Shown here one piece after another: positions 17,862 to 25,466 of a stretch of DNA of 64,000 nt (position 1 is the stretch's first letter; the number at the start of each line of letters is the position of its first letter). Where the stretch lies: assembly GCA_963677225.1 (NCBI GenBank), contig OY781923.1:2170001-2234000 (forward strand), read 5' to 3'. The DNA comes from SABI01 sp028532915. GTDB taxonomy: Bacteria > Spirochaetota > Spirochaetia > Sphaerochaetales > Sphaerochaetaceae. Under the pieces are notes generated by a model that was not told where the DNA came from, did no database searches, and saw nothing but the letters and a program-made list of their open reading frames with translations. Both the position numbers and the translations under genes were made by a program.

Positions 17862-18413
17862 ATGTACAGTATTCATAAAACAGAACACATAAGGTTCATT
17901 ACAGCAATCATCCTCCTGACCGTATTGATACCGGTCTTATCAGCCTCGAGTTTTGATGATCTCAAGACAAAGACAGGCGAAGGAAAGACGATCACATTCC
18001 CCGGAGACTTCCTCGATGGAGATTCCGCAATCTTCGCTTTCGTCCTGAGCGATTCAAGAGAGGGAGGAGAAAGACAGCAGCAGGAATTGCTGCTGTGGCA
18101 CCAGCAGCTCATCTCCAGCCCGATGTATGACCCTTCGGTTCAGATCTATCATCTTCCGGTGATAGCCGGCGCACCGGGTTTTGTCAAAGGATTCATCCGC
18201 AACGGTCTTGCCAAGGTCTATTCCCAAACCGTATCAGAAGAGAATATTGCGGTTCTCTTTGTCAAAGACGCGGAGAAGTTCGCCAAAGAGGCGGGACTTC
18301 CGTTCGGTCAGGAAGCTGTTGTGGCGGTGGTCGACTCCGGAGGAGATGTAAAAGGATGGGTTCAGGGGGAATTCACATCCCGAAAGCTCGATGAGATATT
18401 CTCTCTTCTCTGA
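17862..18413 (+). CDS. Exported protein of unknown function, possibly thioredoxin-fold
   Basis: 183 residues. An N-terminal signal (ITAIILLTVLIPVLS, cut near SAS) is followed by a domain of about 150 residues: SAIFAFVLSDSREGGERQQQ, VQIYHLPVIAGAPGFVKGFIRNGL, ENIAVLFVK and VVAVVDSGGDVKGWVQGEF. The strand order and the VVDSGGDVKGWVQG end recall periplasmic thioredoxin-like YtfJ or ATP10-type proteins, but no CxxC is present. The match is weak. No ribosome-binding site is evident before 17862. The gene is alone, followed by a long gene-free region. Confidence 0.6.
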   Translation: MYSIHKTEHIRFITAIILLTVLIPVLSASSFDDLKTKTGEGKTITFPGDFLDGDSAIFAFVLSDSREGGERQQQELLLWHQQLISSPMYDPSVQIYHLPVIAGAPGFVKGFIRNGLAKVYSQTVSEENIAVLFVKDAEKFAKEAGLPFGQEAVVAVVDSGGDVKGWVQGEFTSRKLDEIFSLL

Positions 18414-18598
18414 TTTCCCGACATCTTTAGATGGTCATTCACCTCTCAAATCGGAGCTGCCTCCGAGTTCTATCCTGTAAGCAGTTCAAAACAAAAATTC
18501 CGGCAGGTTCAGGATGCCATATTACATGCCGTCCGAATCATTTCATTCGAAATCCTTTTTCAACCTTCTACATTTTTTCTTTCAGAAAATGACAGATG

Positions 18599-18665
18599 AT
18601 GTAAGAAGTAGCCGACCTTTGTACAATGTAGGTACACATGTCAACTCGGCTGGTGTGACAGAGGC
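18599..18665 (+). repeat. Degenerate repeat A, copy 1
   Basis: A 67-base block that begins ATGTAAGAAGT, contains AGGTACACATGTCAA, and ends TGACAGAGGC. About two thirds of bases agree with copy 2. Confidence 0.7.
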
Positions 18666-19015
18666 GTAAAACCTCAGCTTTTTCTTATGTTTGGAAGAAC
18701 TTTAGCGATGTTTTGGAATATTATTTTTTAATATTTCTTTTTATATTAATCATTTAGGTATTTTATTATTGTATTACCTTTATAAACAACTCAGTTCATC
18801 TGACAAAGGTTTTGGATCATTCAATTACTTTAGATTCAGAATTTTACAACTGTTGACAGAATCATTTTAAGGTACGACAGTACTTATTTGCCTTTTACGG
18901 GTATTTTTTTGCTCTTATGCTTTTTTCCTGATCTTCTGCAACTATTTCGACAGAAGTGCAGAACCTGACACACGAATGACCACCTTTGAAAGAGGTTTCG
19001 TTATTTCGATATAAA

Positions 19016-19082
19016 ATGTAAGAAGTTCACGATTATGATAGATGTTAGGTACACATGTCAATTGTTGCTCTATGACAGAGGC
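19016..19082 (+). repeat. Degenerate repeat A, copy 2
   Basis: Second copy, 417 bases after the first, with the same three conserved cores at the same spacing. The bases between the cores have diverged. Confidence 0.7.
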
Positions 19083-19262
19083 TGTTTTCCTGATTTTGTA
19101 ATCTCTTTGTCAGATCTTTTCATTGCTAAATTCACTTAAATCATTATTATAAGTGAAACAGTGGTCCTGCCGCCACCAAAAACACTTCTTTCATCTGACA
19201 ACAATCACATCCGATATTATCTCTAATATCATCAGGCAAAATCACTCTTGTCAGAACAGTAT

Positions 19263-19305
19263 TACCCGATTGCGGTATTTTTTTTGCATTATCGGGTATT
19301 TTTTT
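19263..19305 (+). terminator. Possible intrinsic terminator in the gene-free region
   Basis: TACCCGAT (19263-19270) pairs with ATCGGGTA (19291-19298), followed at once by seven T. The loop is 20 bases and itself contains a T run. It would end a plus-strand transcript from the gene-free region, which supports a small RNA. Confidence 0.45.
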
Positions 19306-19715
19306 GGACCTGTGCTTTTTTCTTCCGGGAATTTTTAAGATCGTACGGTCAGAACTTTCTAAGAGATTGTGACATTACACATGATAGATGATGTTCTTCA
19401 CTTTTTAGGTTCAAATGAGCCGGGATCATCCTCCTCTTTATATGACAATTCTCACATGAATGACCATTAGATAGGAACTATATATTCAAAAGGGAGAAAT
19501 ATTATGAATTCCTTCTTTGTAGCTGATTGTTGAACACTGGCTTTTATTTATACATAAAAGTAAAAGATTACACGAATTCATGCCTCTATCGTTAAATATA
19601 CAACAATAATGAACAGAATCATACTGCAGTGCCTCTGATGGGTTGTTACGATTCGCAAAGTAATATAAAATTATCTGTAAGATAATAATTTTTTTCAGAT
19701 ATACAAGGAGAAAGT

Positions 19716-21614
19716 ATGCAAAAAGATTACAGAGAAATCCTCAAAAACAAGATGAGTGATGCGAGTTATCAGAAACTCGATGCTTTGAATAATCAGAAAG
19801 TAATTGATTTTGTGGGATTTTTCGCAGAGCACTGCGACCCTAAGTCAATCTTTGTCTGTAGCGACAGTGAAGAAGATGTACAATACGTACGTGATCAAGC
19901 ATTAGCCAAGGGTGAAGAGCATCAGCTGGCTAATTCAAAGCAGACCATTCACTGGGACGGATACGGAGATCAGGCACGAGACAAGAAAAACACCCGTTTT
20001 ATGGTCTACAAAGAGAATCTTGACAACATGGCTTCCATGAACTCGATCGAGTACGAAGAAGGATATGCAGAGATCATGGATATTGCAAAAGGCAATATGA
20101 GCGGCAAAGACGCTGTAGTCCAGTTCTTCAGTGAAGGCCCTACAGAATCACCGTTCACTATCCCTTGTATTCAGTTCACAGACAGCTGGTATGTCGCTCA
20201 CTCGGAGTTCATTCTCTACAGATCTGCATACAACCACTTTCTGAAAATGAAGGAAGATGAAAAAGATGACTTCTTCCGTTTCATCCACAGCGCCGGAGAA
20301 CTCGACGAGAACGGTTGTTCAGTAAATCTCGACAAGAGAAGAATCTATATGGACACACAGAACAACATCGTCTATTCGATGAACGCTCAGTATGCAGGTA
20401 ACTCCGTAGGTCTCAAAAAGCACAGCATGCGCCTTGCTATCAACAAGAGCGGCAAAGAGGGCTGGTTGTGCGAACACATGTTCGTCATGGCAGCTATTGA
20501 TGAAGAAAAAGGACGCAAGACCTACTTCACCGGTGCCTATCCTTCAGCCTGCGGTAAGACTTCAACCGCTATGATTCCCGGTGAGCAGATCGTTGGTGAT
20601 GACATTGCCTATTTCAGAAACATCGATGGTGAATTCAGAGCGGTAAACGTTGAATTCGGTATGTTCGGTATCATCAAGGATGTCAACGAGAAAGATGACC
20701 CTGTCATCTTCGAAAACCTCATGAAGAATCAGGAAGTGATCTTCTCGAACATCCTTCAGGGACCGGACAACAAACCCTACTGGCTCGGCATGGGAGTAGA
20801 TGCTCCTGAAGAAGGAAGAAACCATTTCGGTCAGTGGAAGAAGGGAACTGTTGACTCAACAGGTAAAGAAGTCGGTCTTGCACACGGAAATGCCCGTTAC
20901 ACGATGCGTCTCGACTATCTCGATAACATCGACAAAGAAGGCTTCGAAGCCAAAGATGGTGTCAAGGTCGAAGGTGTTCTCTACGGCGGACGCGACAGCG
21001 ATATCACCGTCCCTGTCGAAGAATCTCCCAACTGGAAAGATGGTATCCTTCTCAAGGCTGCTACACTCGAATCAGAGACGACAAGTGCTACATTGGGCGC
21101 AGAGGGTGTGAGAACTCCTTCCCCCATGGCTAACATGGACTTCGTATCCTATCCTCTGGGTCAGTACACTCTGAACAACATCGCTTTCGGCGAAGGTGTA
21201 AAAGATACTCCGAAGATTTTCAGCACCAACTACTTCATGAGAAGCAAAGATGGTAATTTCATGACAAGCAAGCTTGCCAAGAAAGTCTGGCTTCACTGGG
21301 CGGATGGAAGAATCCACAATGAATATGATTCCTACGACACACCCACAGGAAAGATCCCATTGTACAAAGATCTGAAAGACCTGTTCAAAAAACACCTCGA
21401 TGAAGATTTCAGCGAAGAGGATTACACATACCTGTTCACTTTCCGCTGTACGAAATGGATCGAGAAGCTTGAAAGAACGAAAGCATACTTCGCCAAGATG
21501 GACAAGAATGCTCCGAAAGAGATCTTCGACTACTGGGATGAAGCGATTGCTAAGATTGCAAAAGCAAGAGATACCTACGGTGACGAAATTCTTCCGGGAG
21601 ATTTCAAAGGCTAG
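19716..21614 (+). CDS. pckG: Phosphoenolpyruvate carboxykinase (GTP)
   Basis: 632 residues. The GTP-type family is shown by YPSACGKTSTAM (kinase-1 nucleotide loop with the reactive Cys), by the substrate block containing NARYTMRLDYLDN, and by VPVEESPNWKDG. The length is slightly above the usual 600-620. It interconverts oxaloacetate and PEP with GTP/GDP. In fermentative bacteria it often runs toward oxaloacetate. The start has AAGGAGAAAGT upstream and a strong hairpin terminator follows. No other gene is in the unit. A 17-base imperfect palindrome (ATTATCT-GTA-AGATAAT, 19670-19686) lies 30 bases before the start and could be an operator. Confidence 0.95.
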   Translation: MQKDYREILKNKMSDASYQKLDALNNQKVIDFVGFFAEHCDPKSIFVCSDSEEDVQYVRDQALAKGEEHQLANSKQTIHWDGYGDQARDKKNTRFMVYKENLDNMASMNSIEYEEGYAEIMDIAKGNMSGKDAVVQFFSEGPTESPFTIPCIQFTDSWYVAHSEFILYRSAYNHFLKMKEDEKDDFFRFIHSAGELDENGCSVNLDKRRIYMDTQNNIVYSMNAQYAGNSVGLKKHSMRLAINKSGKEGWLCEHMFVMAAIDEEKGRKTYFTGAYPSACGKTSTAMIPGEQIVGDDIAYFRNIDGEFRAVNVEFGMFGIIKDVNEKDDPVIFENLMKNQEVIFSNILQGPDNKPYWLGMGVDAPEEGRNHFGQWKKGTVDSTGKEVGLAHGNARYTMRLDYLDNIDKEGFEAKDGVKVEGVLYGGRDSDITVPVEESPNWKDGILLKAATLESETTSATLGAEGVRTPSPMANMDFVSYPLGQYTLNNIAFGEGVKDTPKIFSTNYFMRSKDGNFMTSKLAKKVWLHWADGRIHNEYDSYDTPTGKIPLYKDLKDLFKKHLDEDFSEEDYTYLFTFRCTKWIEKLERTKAYFAKMDKNAPKEIFDYWDEAIAKIAKARDTYGDEILPGDFKG

Positions 21615-21638
21615 AGGTCATCTGCCGATCTATACATC

Positions 21639-21669
21639 TGACTGCTGCTCTGCAGCAGTCATTTTTTTT
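21639..21669 (+). terminator. Intrinsic terminator of pckG
   Basis: A perfect 10-bp stem (TGACTGCTGC with GCAGCAGTCA), 3-base loop, then eight T. It also abuts the end of the convergent flavodoxin gene. Confidence 0.95.
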
Positions 21670-22144
21670 ACTTACCTGTGATCGAAGAAACAAACCCGGA
21701 GATATTCTCCTGCTTCTCGACGTGCAGTTCCTGTTTGCCCTTGAGAATGGATGAGAGAACCATTTTCGTGATTCCCCTGTGCTGATTCAGAACTATCAGA
21801 CCGCCGAACCATCCTTTCTCCAACGAGTGTTCCAGCAAAGACTGCGGGTAATTTTTCTCGTAATAGGAATCTTTGAACTCCTCACCTGTTCCGCACATGA
21901 ACAGGGCAAGAGGACGATTGAGCAGCTCTTCCGACCTCACTTTGCAGAATTTCCTTATTCGGGAAGGAACTTTTCCCGCGTACACTGCAGATCCGATGAT
22001 GACCAGATCATATTGGTCGAGTACTTCCTTATATGCCATCTTTGCTGTGACAATCACGGTTGTCTTTCCAAGTTCCCCCGCTATCTGTTCGGCACAAGAT
22101 TTAGTGTATCCTTTTTTTGATTCGTAAACGATAAGCGTTTTCAT
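21668..22144 (-). CDS. Flavodoxin-domain protein (HemG-like)
   Basis: 158 residues. KTLIVYESKKGYTKSCAEQI is the FMN phosphate-binding loop in the T/S-x-x-G-x-T/S-form, followed by YDLVIIGSAVYAGKVPSRIRKF, which matches the flavodoxin domain of protoporphyrinogen oxidase HemG and related proteins, and LALFMCGTG. Function could be electron transfer or a HemG-like step. A C-terminal HxGxT-like segment is present (NQHRGITKMVLSSILKG). It is divergent from the PII-like gene, and a perfect 22-base palindrome lies between them. Start has GAGGAGGCACGGCCC upstream. Confidence 0.83.
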   Translation of the reverse strand: MKTLIVYESKKGYTKSCAEQIAGELGKTTVIVTAKMAYKEVLDQYDLVIIGSAVYAGKVPSRIRKFCKVRSEELLNRPLALFMCGTGEEFKDSYYEKNYPQSLLEHSLEKGWFGGLIVLNQHRGITKMVLSSILKGKQELHVEKQENISGFVSSITGK

Positions 22145-22204
22145 GGGCCGTGCCTCCTCTCATATCTGTGATTCAATCATAACACAACACATTTCTTTCT
22201 GTTA

Positions 22205-22226
22205 TCACAATAATTAATTATTGTGA
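22205..22226. promoter_or_regulatory. Perfect 22-base palindrome, candidate operator
   Basis: The sequence from 22205 to 22226 is its own reverse complement; each half reads TCACAATAATT. It lies 60 bases before the flavodoxin start (minus) and 53 before the PII-like start (plus). Crp/Fnr-type sites have TGTGA then TCACA; here the order is inverted, so a different dimeric regulator is more likely. No T run follows, so a terminator is unlikely. Confidence 0.6.
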
Positions 22227-22279
22227 ACAGGTAAAAAGGTGTGTTACTATTTCACATCCGCCGATAGAAGGGAGGTGTG

Positions 22280-22630
22280 ATGAAGTTATTCGTCTTTGTT
22301 CTTAACAACGAAGAATTCCTCGAAGAGGTCATTCAGGCTTATATCGAGGCGGGAGTCACCGGGGCAACGATCCTCGATTCTGAAGGGATGGGCCGATTTC
22401 TCACCTATGAAATCCCTCTATTCTCCGGTTTCAAGGAGTTTATGAAGGGAAATAAACCCTACAACAAGACAATACTCTCGGTCGTCTCCTCCCAGAAAGT
22501 GGTAGACCGGGTAAAAAAACTCGTGGAGAGCATCATCGGACCACTGGATAATCCGGGAACAGGGATCATGTTCTCTCTCGAGATCGACTGGGCTGCCGGA
22601 TTGATCCGGGATGAGGAGGATACTCTATGA
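22280..22630 (+). CDS. PII-like signalling protein
   Basis: 116 residues from the ATG at 22280, with GGGAGGTGTG immediately upstream (a GTG at 22277 is also possible). The N-terminal part EEVIQAYIEAGVTGATILDSEGMGR matches the first beta-alpha-beta unit of PII proteins. The last part PGTGIMFSLEIDWAAGL matches the C-terminal strand. The T-loop region (about 45-60) is present but lacks the usual uridylylated Tyr context, so it is a PII-like protein rather than GlnB or GlnK. It is the first gene of the operon and overlaps the next by 4 bases. It may sense nucleotides and act on the antiporter downstream. Confidence 0.75.
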   Translation: MKLFVFVLNNEEFLEEVIQAYIEAGVTGATILDSEGMGRFLTYEIPLFSGFKEFMKGNKPYNKTILSVVSSQKVVDRVKKLVESIIGPLDNPGTGIMFSLEIDWAAGLIRDEEDTL

Positions 22631-23070
22631 CACTTTTACAATCGAAGCTGCCTGTACAATCAATCCATATTCATCTCGAATATGATTCTAAGGAGGAGGT
22701 AATCGACCGGCTGTGTAAGACTTGTTCAGTCGGACCAGACGATGATCTTTTTAATGCGATCATGAACAGGGAAAAGGAAATAGCTACCTATATAGGTGAT
22801 TTCTGCGCCATTCCTCACGCGCACATCGCTTCTTTGAAAGAGACGGTAGTCACCTGTGCATCCCTGAGCAGACCAGTTACGTGGGACGATATCGGCGATG
22901 AGGTAATACTGGTTTTTCTGCTGGCAGGACCGTCTGCGAATGCATCCGTGCACCTGAGACTTCTCTCACAGCTCGCCCGCATGCTTCACAACAGGGAAAT
23001 AAGAAACCGTCTTATCGATGCGACCACACCTCAGGAATTTCACTCTTGTCTCTTTTCGAAGGAGGGGTGA
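22627..23070 (+). CDS. PTS EIIA (fructose/nitrogen type)-like protein
   Basis: 147 residues. The pattern IATYIGDFCAIPHAHIASLKE places the phosphorylatable His in the EIIA family A-I-P-H-A motif. It is followed by VILVFLLAGPSANASVHLRLLSQLARML, the second family signature. No EIIB or EIIC gene is nearby, so it is probably regulatory, as EIIA-Ntr is for potassium transport in enterobacteria. It overlaps the PII-like gene by ATGA and is followed at once by MrpE, so translational coupling with the antiporter is likely. Confidence 0.82.
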   Translation: MTLLQSKLPVQSIHIHLEYDSKEEVIDRLCKTCSVGPDDDLFNAIMNREKEIATYIGDFCAIPHAHIASLKETVVTCASLSRPVTWDDIGDEVILVFLLAGPSANASVHLRLLSQLARMLHNREIRNRLIDATTPQEFHSCLFSKEG

Positions 23071-23586
23071 TTGAACAAGGCAGGACTCCTGTGGAATTTC
23101 ATAAGATTCTCTCTGACGTTTCTCTTTCTGATGGGGGTGTGGATCCTTCTTTCAGGATCATTCACTCTCTATTCGCTCTTGATGGGAATCGCAGGAACAG
23201 CTCTGATCTCCCTTATCACATACAAGATCTTCATTCCATCCCATCAGGCGAGTGCCCGCTACCTCATAGCCCATCCTCTCTTTCTCATATGGTATCTTCT
23301 TGTGATGATCTATCTTCTGTATAACAGTTCGTTTCACACCTGCAAAGCTGTGTTCACCGGCACAAGTACCCCGCGAATCGTCCATTTCAGAACGCGGCTT
23401 CGTTCGGATGCTGCAAGAATGCTGCTGTCTCTGTCGATCACGATCACCCCGGGGACGATCTGCCTAGATCTCAATGATGATCATCTGAGTGTTCACTGGC
23501 TGCTTGCCGACACATCTCACAACAAGGAATCCGGAGAGAAGATCAAGGGGTTTCTGGAGCGTACCATAGGGAGGGTCTTCGCATGA
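23071..23586 (+). CDS. mrpE: Mrp/Mnh cation:proton antiporter subunit E
   Basis: 171 residues, starting with TTG directly after the EIIA stop; GGAGGGGTGA provides the ribosome-binding site. Two or three N-terminal helices are followed by a cytoplasmic part with the family block LLSLSITITPGTICLDLNDDHLSVHWL. It belongs to the small accessory subunits of the multisubunit Mrp complex in the inner membrane. The next gene overlaps by ATGA. Confidence 0.88.
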   Translation: MNKAGLLWNFIRFSLTFLFLMGVWILLSGSFTLYSLLMGIAGTALISLITYKIFIPSHQASARYLIAHPLFLIWYLLVMIYLLYNSSFHTCKAVFTGTSTPRIVHFRTRLRSDAARMLLSLSITITPGTICLDLNDDHLSVHWLLADTSHNKESGEKIKGFLERTIGRVFA

Positions 23587-23876
23587 TCTCAACTGTTCTC
23601 ACCGTCATGAAGTACATCTTCATCATCTTTGCAGCCGCCTCGGTCGTGAAGATCGTCATAGCTAAAAACAGAAGCGAGAAACTTATCGCTCTGATGATCC
23701 TCTCGAGTGTCATACTTGCCCTCCTCGCTCTGATCGCCGTCGACAGCGATCAGATATTCATTCTCGATGTGGCGCTCGTTTACGACATCTTCGGTTTTCT
23801 CGGACTTCTTGCGATCGCAAGATTTCTTCCGCAGGTGAGACATAAAAAGGACCGGGAGGAATCACATGATTCGTGA
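23583..23876 (+). CDS. mrpF: Mrp/Mnh antiporter subunit F
   Basis: 97 residues with three predicted helices. KNRSEKLIALMILSSVILALLALIAVDS and ILDVALVYDIFGFLGLLAIARFL match the MrpF pattern, including the conserved Asp in the third helix. It overlaps mrpE by 4 bases and mrpG by 11, so the order E-F-G of Mrp and Mbh operons is kept. Confidence 0.88.
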   Translation: MISTVLTVMKYIFIIFAAASVVKIVIAKNRSEKLIALMILSSVILALLALIAVDSDQIFILDVALVYDIFGFLGLLAIARFLPQVRHKKDREESHDS

Positions 23877-24162
23877 ACTGTCGGCTGTGATCTTCTTTCT
23901 TCTCTCGGTATTCTTCGGCATCGTCGGAATGATCGGCCTGTTCAGGTCGAAAGAACCTTTGCAGATGATGCAGACAGGAGCTCTATGCGGAACGACGGCG
24001 GTGTTCTCTCTGTTTGTGGGATTGCTGATTCTCTCTCCCTCCCCCTCCTTTCTCGTCAGGTTCATCCTGATCATCTTCTTCTTTCTGATAAGCAGTCCGA
24101 CTTCGACCTATATCGTGTCAAGATTGATCTGGCAGACCGGAATGGAGGAATCAGATGACTGA
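23866..24162 (+). CDS. mrpG: Mrp/Mnh antiporter subunit G
   Basis: 98 residues with three hydrophobic segments. FFGIVGMIGLFRSKEPLQMMQTGALCGTTAV matches the signature helix-loop of MrpG (usually GxxRxxDxxxRxHA), with the acidic position changed to Glu and the following His lost. Small subunit of the inner-membrane complex. It overlaps its neighbours on both sides, which indicates tight translational coupling. Confidence 0.82.
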   Translation: MIRELSAVIFFLLSVFFGIVGMIGLFRSKEPLQMMQTGALCGTTAVFSLFVGLLILSPSPSFLVRFILIIFFFLISSPTSTYIVSRLIWQTGMEESDD

Positions 24163-24385
24163 AATGCTCCTTGTTCTCATCATAGTTCTTGCGGTATTCT
24201 CCCTCATCTCCAGGGATCTGATCCATAGTGTCATCGCCCTTTCGGCGATAAGTCTGCTCAGTGCATTGATTTTCACACTTCATTGGGCCTTCGATGTCGC
24301 AATCACCGAAGCTGCCGTCGGCGCGGGTGTCACTACGATCATCTTCGTCTGGGCTCTGAAACACACATCAAGGAAGGATATATGA
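24155..24385 (+). CDS. MrpA C-terminal-like / MbhD subunit (DUF4040)
   Basis: 76 residues, three helices. SRDLIHSVIALSAISLLSAL and FDVAITEAAVGAGVTTIIFVWAL match the DUF4040 module that in most Mrp operons is fused to the MrpA C-terminus and in membrane-bound hydrogenases is the separate MbhD. The two conserved acidic residues of the second helix pair (D and E in FDVAITEAAVG) are present. It overlaps its successor by ATGA. Confidence 0.82.
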   Translation: MTEMLLVLIIVLAVFSLISRDLIHSVIALSAISLLSALIFTLHWAFDVAITEAAVGAGVTTIIFVWALKHTSRKDI

Positions 24386-25128
24386 AGATGAAGACTGCCG
24401 CAGTTCACGTGATCGTGATCTTCGCACTTGTCCTTCTAGCAGGATGTCTGTTCATCCCCGATGATACCCCGTGGCCGACGGATGTACGAACCCGTCTGGT
24501 CTCGGACGGTGAAAAGGATACCGGAGCAAAGAATCTGGTCAGTGCGATCTACCTCGCCTACCGTGCCTTCGATACTCTGGGTGAAACGATCGTGCTCATC
24601 GTAGCGATCATAGGGACTATGAGTGTGGTCGAATCAGTCAAGAAGATCTCGGACGATCCGACGACAGCTGTCACCTATGATTTTTCACTTGTGAAGGAAA
24701 AACGCTCTTCTCACAAGCTTCGAACCCACCTTCTCGAGGTCGTTACCGGAAAGATCGGTCCCGTCGTACTTCTTTTCGGGTTTTATGTTATGGGACAGGG
24801 CCACATCTCGCCGGGTGGAGGGTTTCAGGGAGGAACGATCATCGCCTCGGGGATCATGCTTTTCATCCTGGGAAACCCGTACAGCAAAGTTACCGAGATG
24901 AGACAGAACAAAATTCTCTCCACGATAGAGGCCTCAGCGTTCGTCCTGTTCATACTGGTATCACTGTTGTCGATCCTGACTTCCGGGATATTCTTTTCCA
25001 ACCCGCTCGAGGCGGCCGGTGTGAAATATGAGTATTACATCATCGCCCTGAATGCTCTTATCGGGCTTAAAGTAGGTTCGGGAATCTCTCTGATGTGTAT
25101 AGCGATGATGAGCAGGAGGAGAACATGA
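24382..25128 (+). CDS. mrpB: Mrp/Mnh antiporter subunit B (with MbhE-like N-terminus)
   Basis: 248 residues from the ATG at 24382, which overlaps the previous stop. The first 90 residues hold two helices and the TPWPTDVRTR and YRAFDTLGETIVL segments of MbhE. The rest is MrpB: GPVVLLFGFYVMGQGHISPGGGFQGGTIIA. A fused MbhE-MrpB layout is common when MrpA is short or split. The antiporter channel subunit D is encoded two genes later. Confidence 0.85.
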   Translation: MKMKTAAVHVIVIFALVLLAGCLFIPDDTPWPTDVRTRLVSDGEKDTGAKNLVSAIYLAYRAFDTLGETIVLIVAIIGTMSVVESVKKISDDPTTAVTYDFSLVKEKRSSHKLRTHLLEVVTGKIGPVVLLFGFYVMGQGHISPGGGFQGGTIIASGIMLFILGNPYSKVTEMRQNKILSTIEASAFVLFILVSLLSILTSGIFFSNPLEAAGVKYEYYIIALNALIGLKVGSGISLMCIAMMSRRRT

Positions 25129-25466
25129 TACGATACATTCTGCTCGGAATTCTCTTTATCATCGGCATGTATGCTCTGATCTTTCACAGGAGCGTGATCA
25201 AGAAAGTTATCGCTCTGGGCATAGTGAACACATCGGTCGTCCTTCTGTTCATCATAAGCGGATCTTCAATCGGTGATGCACCGGCATTCACCGGCGAACA
25301 GGGGGCACGGATGGTCGATCCCATGGTACAGGCTCTGATGTTGACTGCGATCGTGATCGGAGTGTGTATCACCAGTTTCTCTCTTGCTCTGATCGTCCAC
25401 CTGTGGGGCCGCTTTGAAACCTTCGATATCGATACCATCGAGAAGAGAGGTGACGATGAATCTTGA
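25125..25466 (+). CDS. mrpC: Mrp/Mnh antiporter subunit C (NuoK-like)
   Basis: 113 residues from the ATG at 25125 (AGGAGGAGAAC upstream; ATGA overlap with mrpB). Three helices, with the NuoK/MrpC block DPMVQALMLTAIVIGVCITSFSLALIV. The conserved VLTAIVIG Glu of NuoK is not obvious here. It forms the small channel-side subunit of the complex. It overlaps mrpD by 11 bases. Confidence 0.87.
   Translation: MIRYILLGILFIIGMYALIFHRSVIKKVIALGIVNTSVVLLFIISGSSIGDAPAFTGEQGARMVDPMVQALMLTAIVIGVCITSFSLALIVHLWGRFETFDIDTIEKRGDDES

Larger units (their letters stand above)
18414..19715. other. 1.3-kb gene-free region with degenerate tandem repeats
   Basis: No convincing protein gene is present. The region is AT-rich and consists of two diverged units of roughly 400 bases. 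Shared marks, in the same order in both units, are ATGTAAGAAG, GGTACACATGTCAA, TGACAGAGGC, TTCATCTGACAA, CGGGTATTTTTTT and GAATGACCA. The complement of GAATGACCAT also occurs near 18432. It could be a remnant of a mobile element, a binding-site array, or a pair of small RNAs; the sequence does not decide. Confidence 0.7.

Noticed and set aside
19153..19338. A 61-codon frame in the gene-free region
   Set aside because: Low-complexity, no ribosome-binding site, overlaps the hairpin and T runs.
19405..19440. Possible tRNA T-loop (GGTTCAAAT)
   Set aside because: The flanking bases do not form a T stem and no acceptor or anticodon arm could be drawn.
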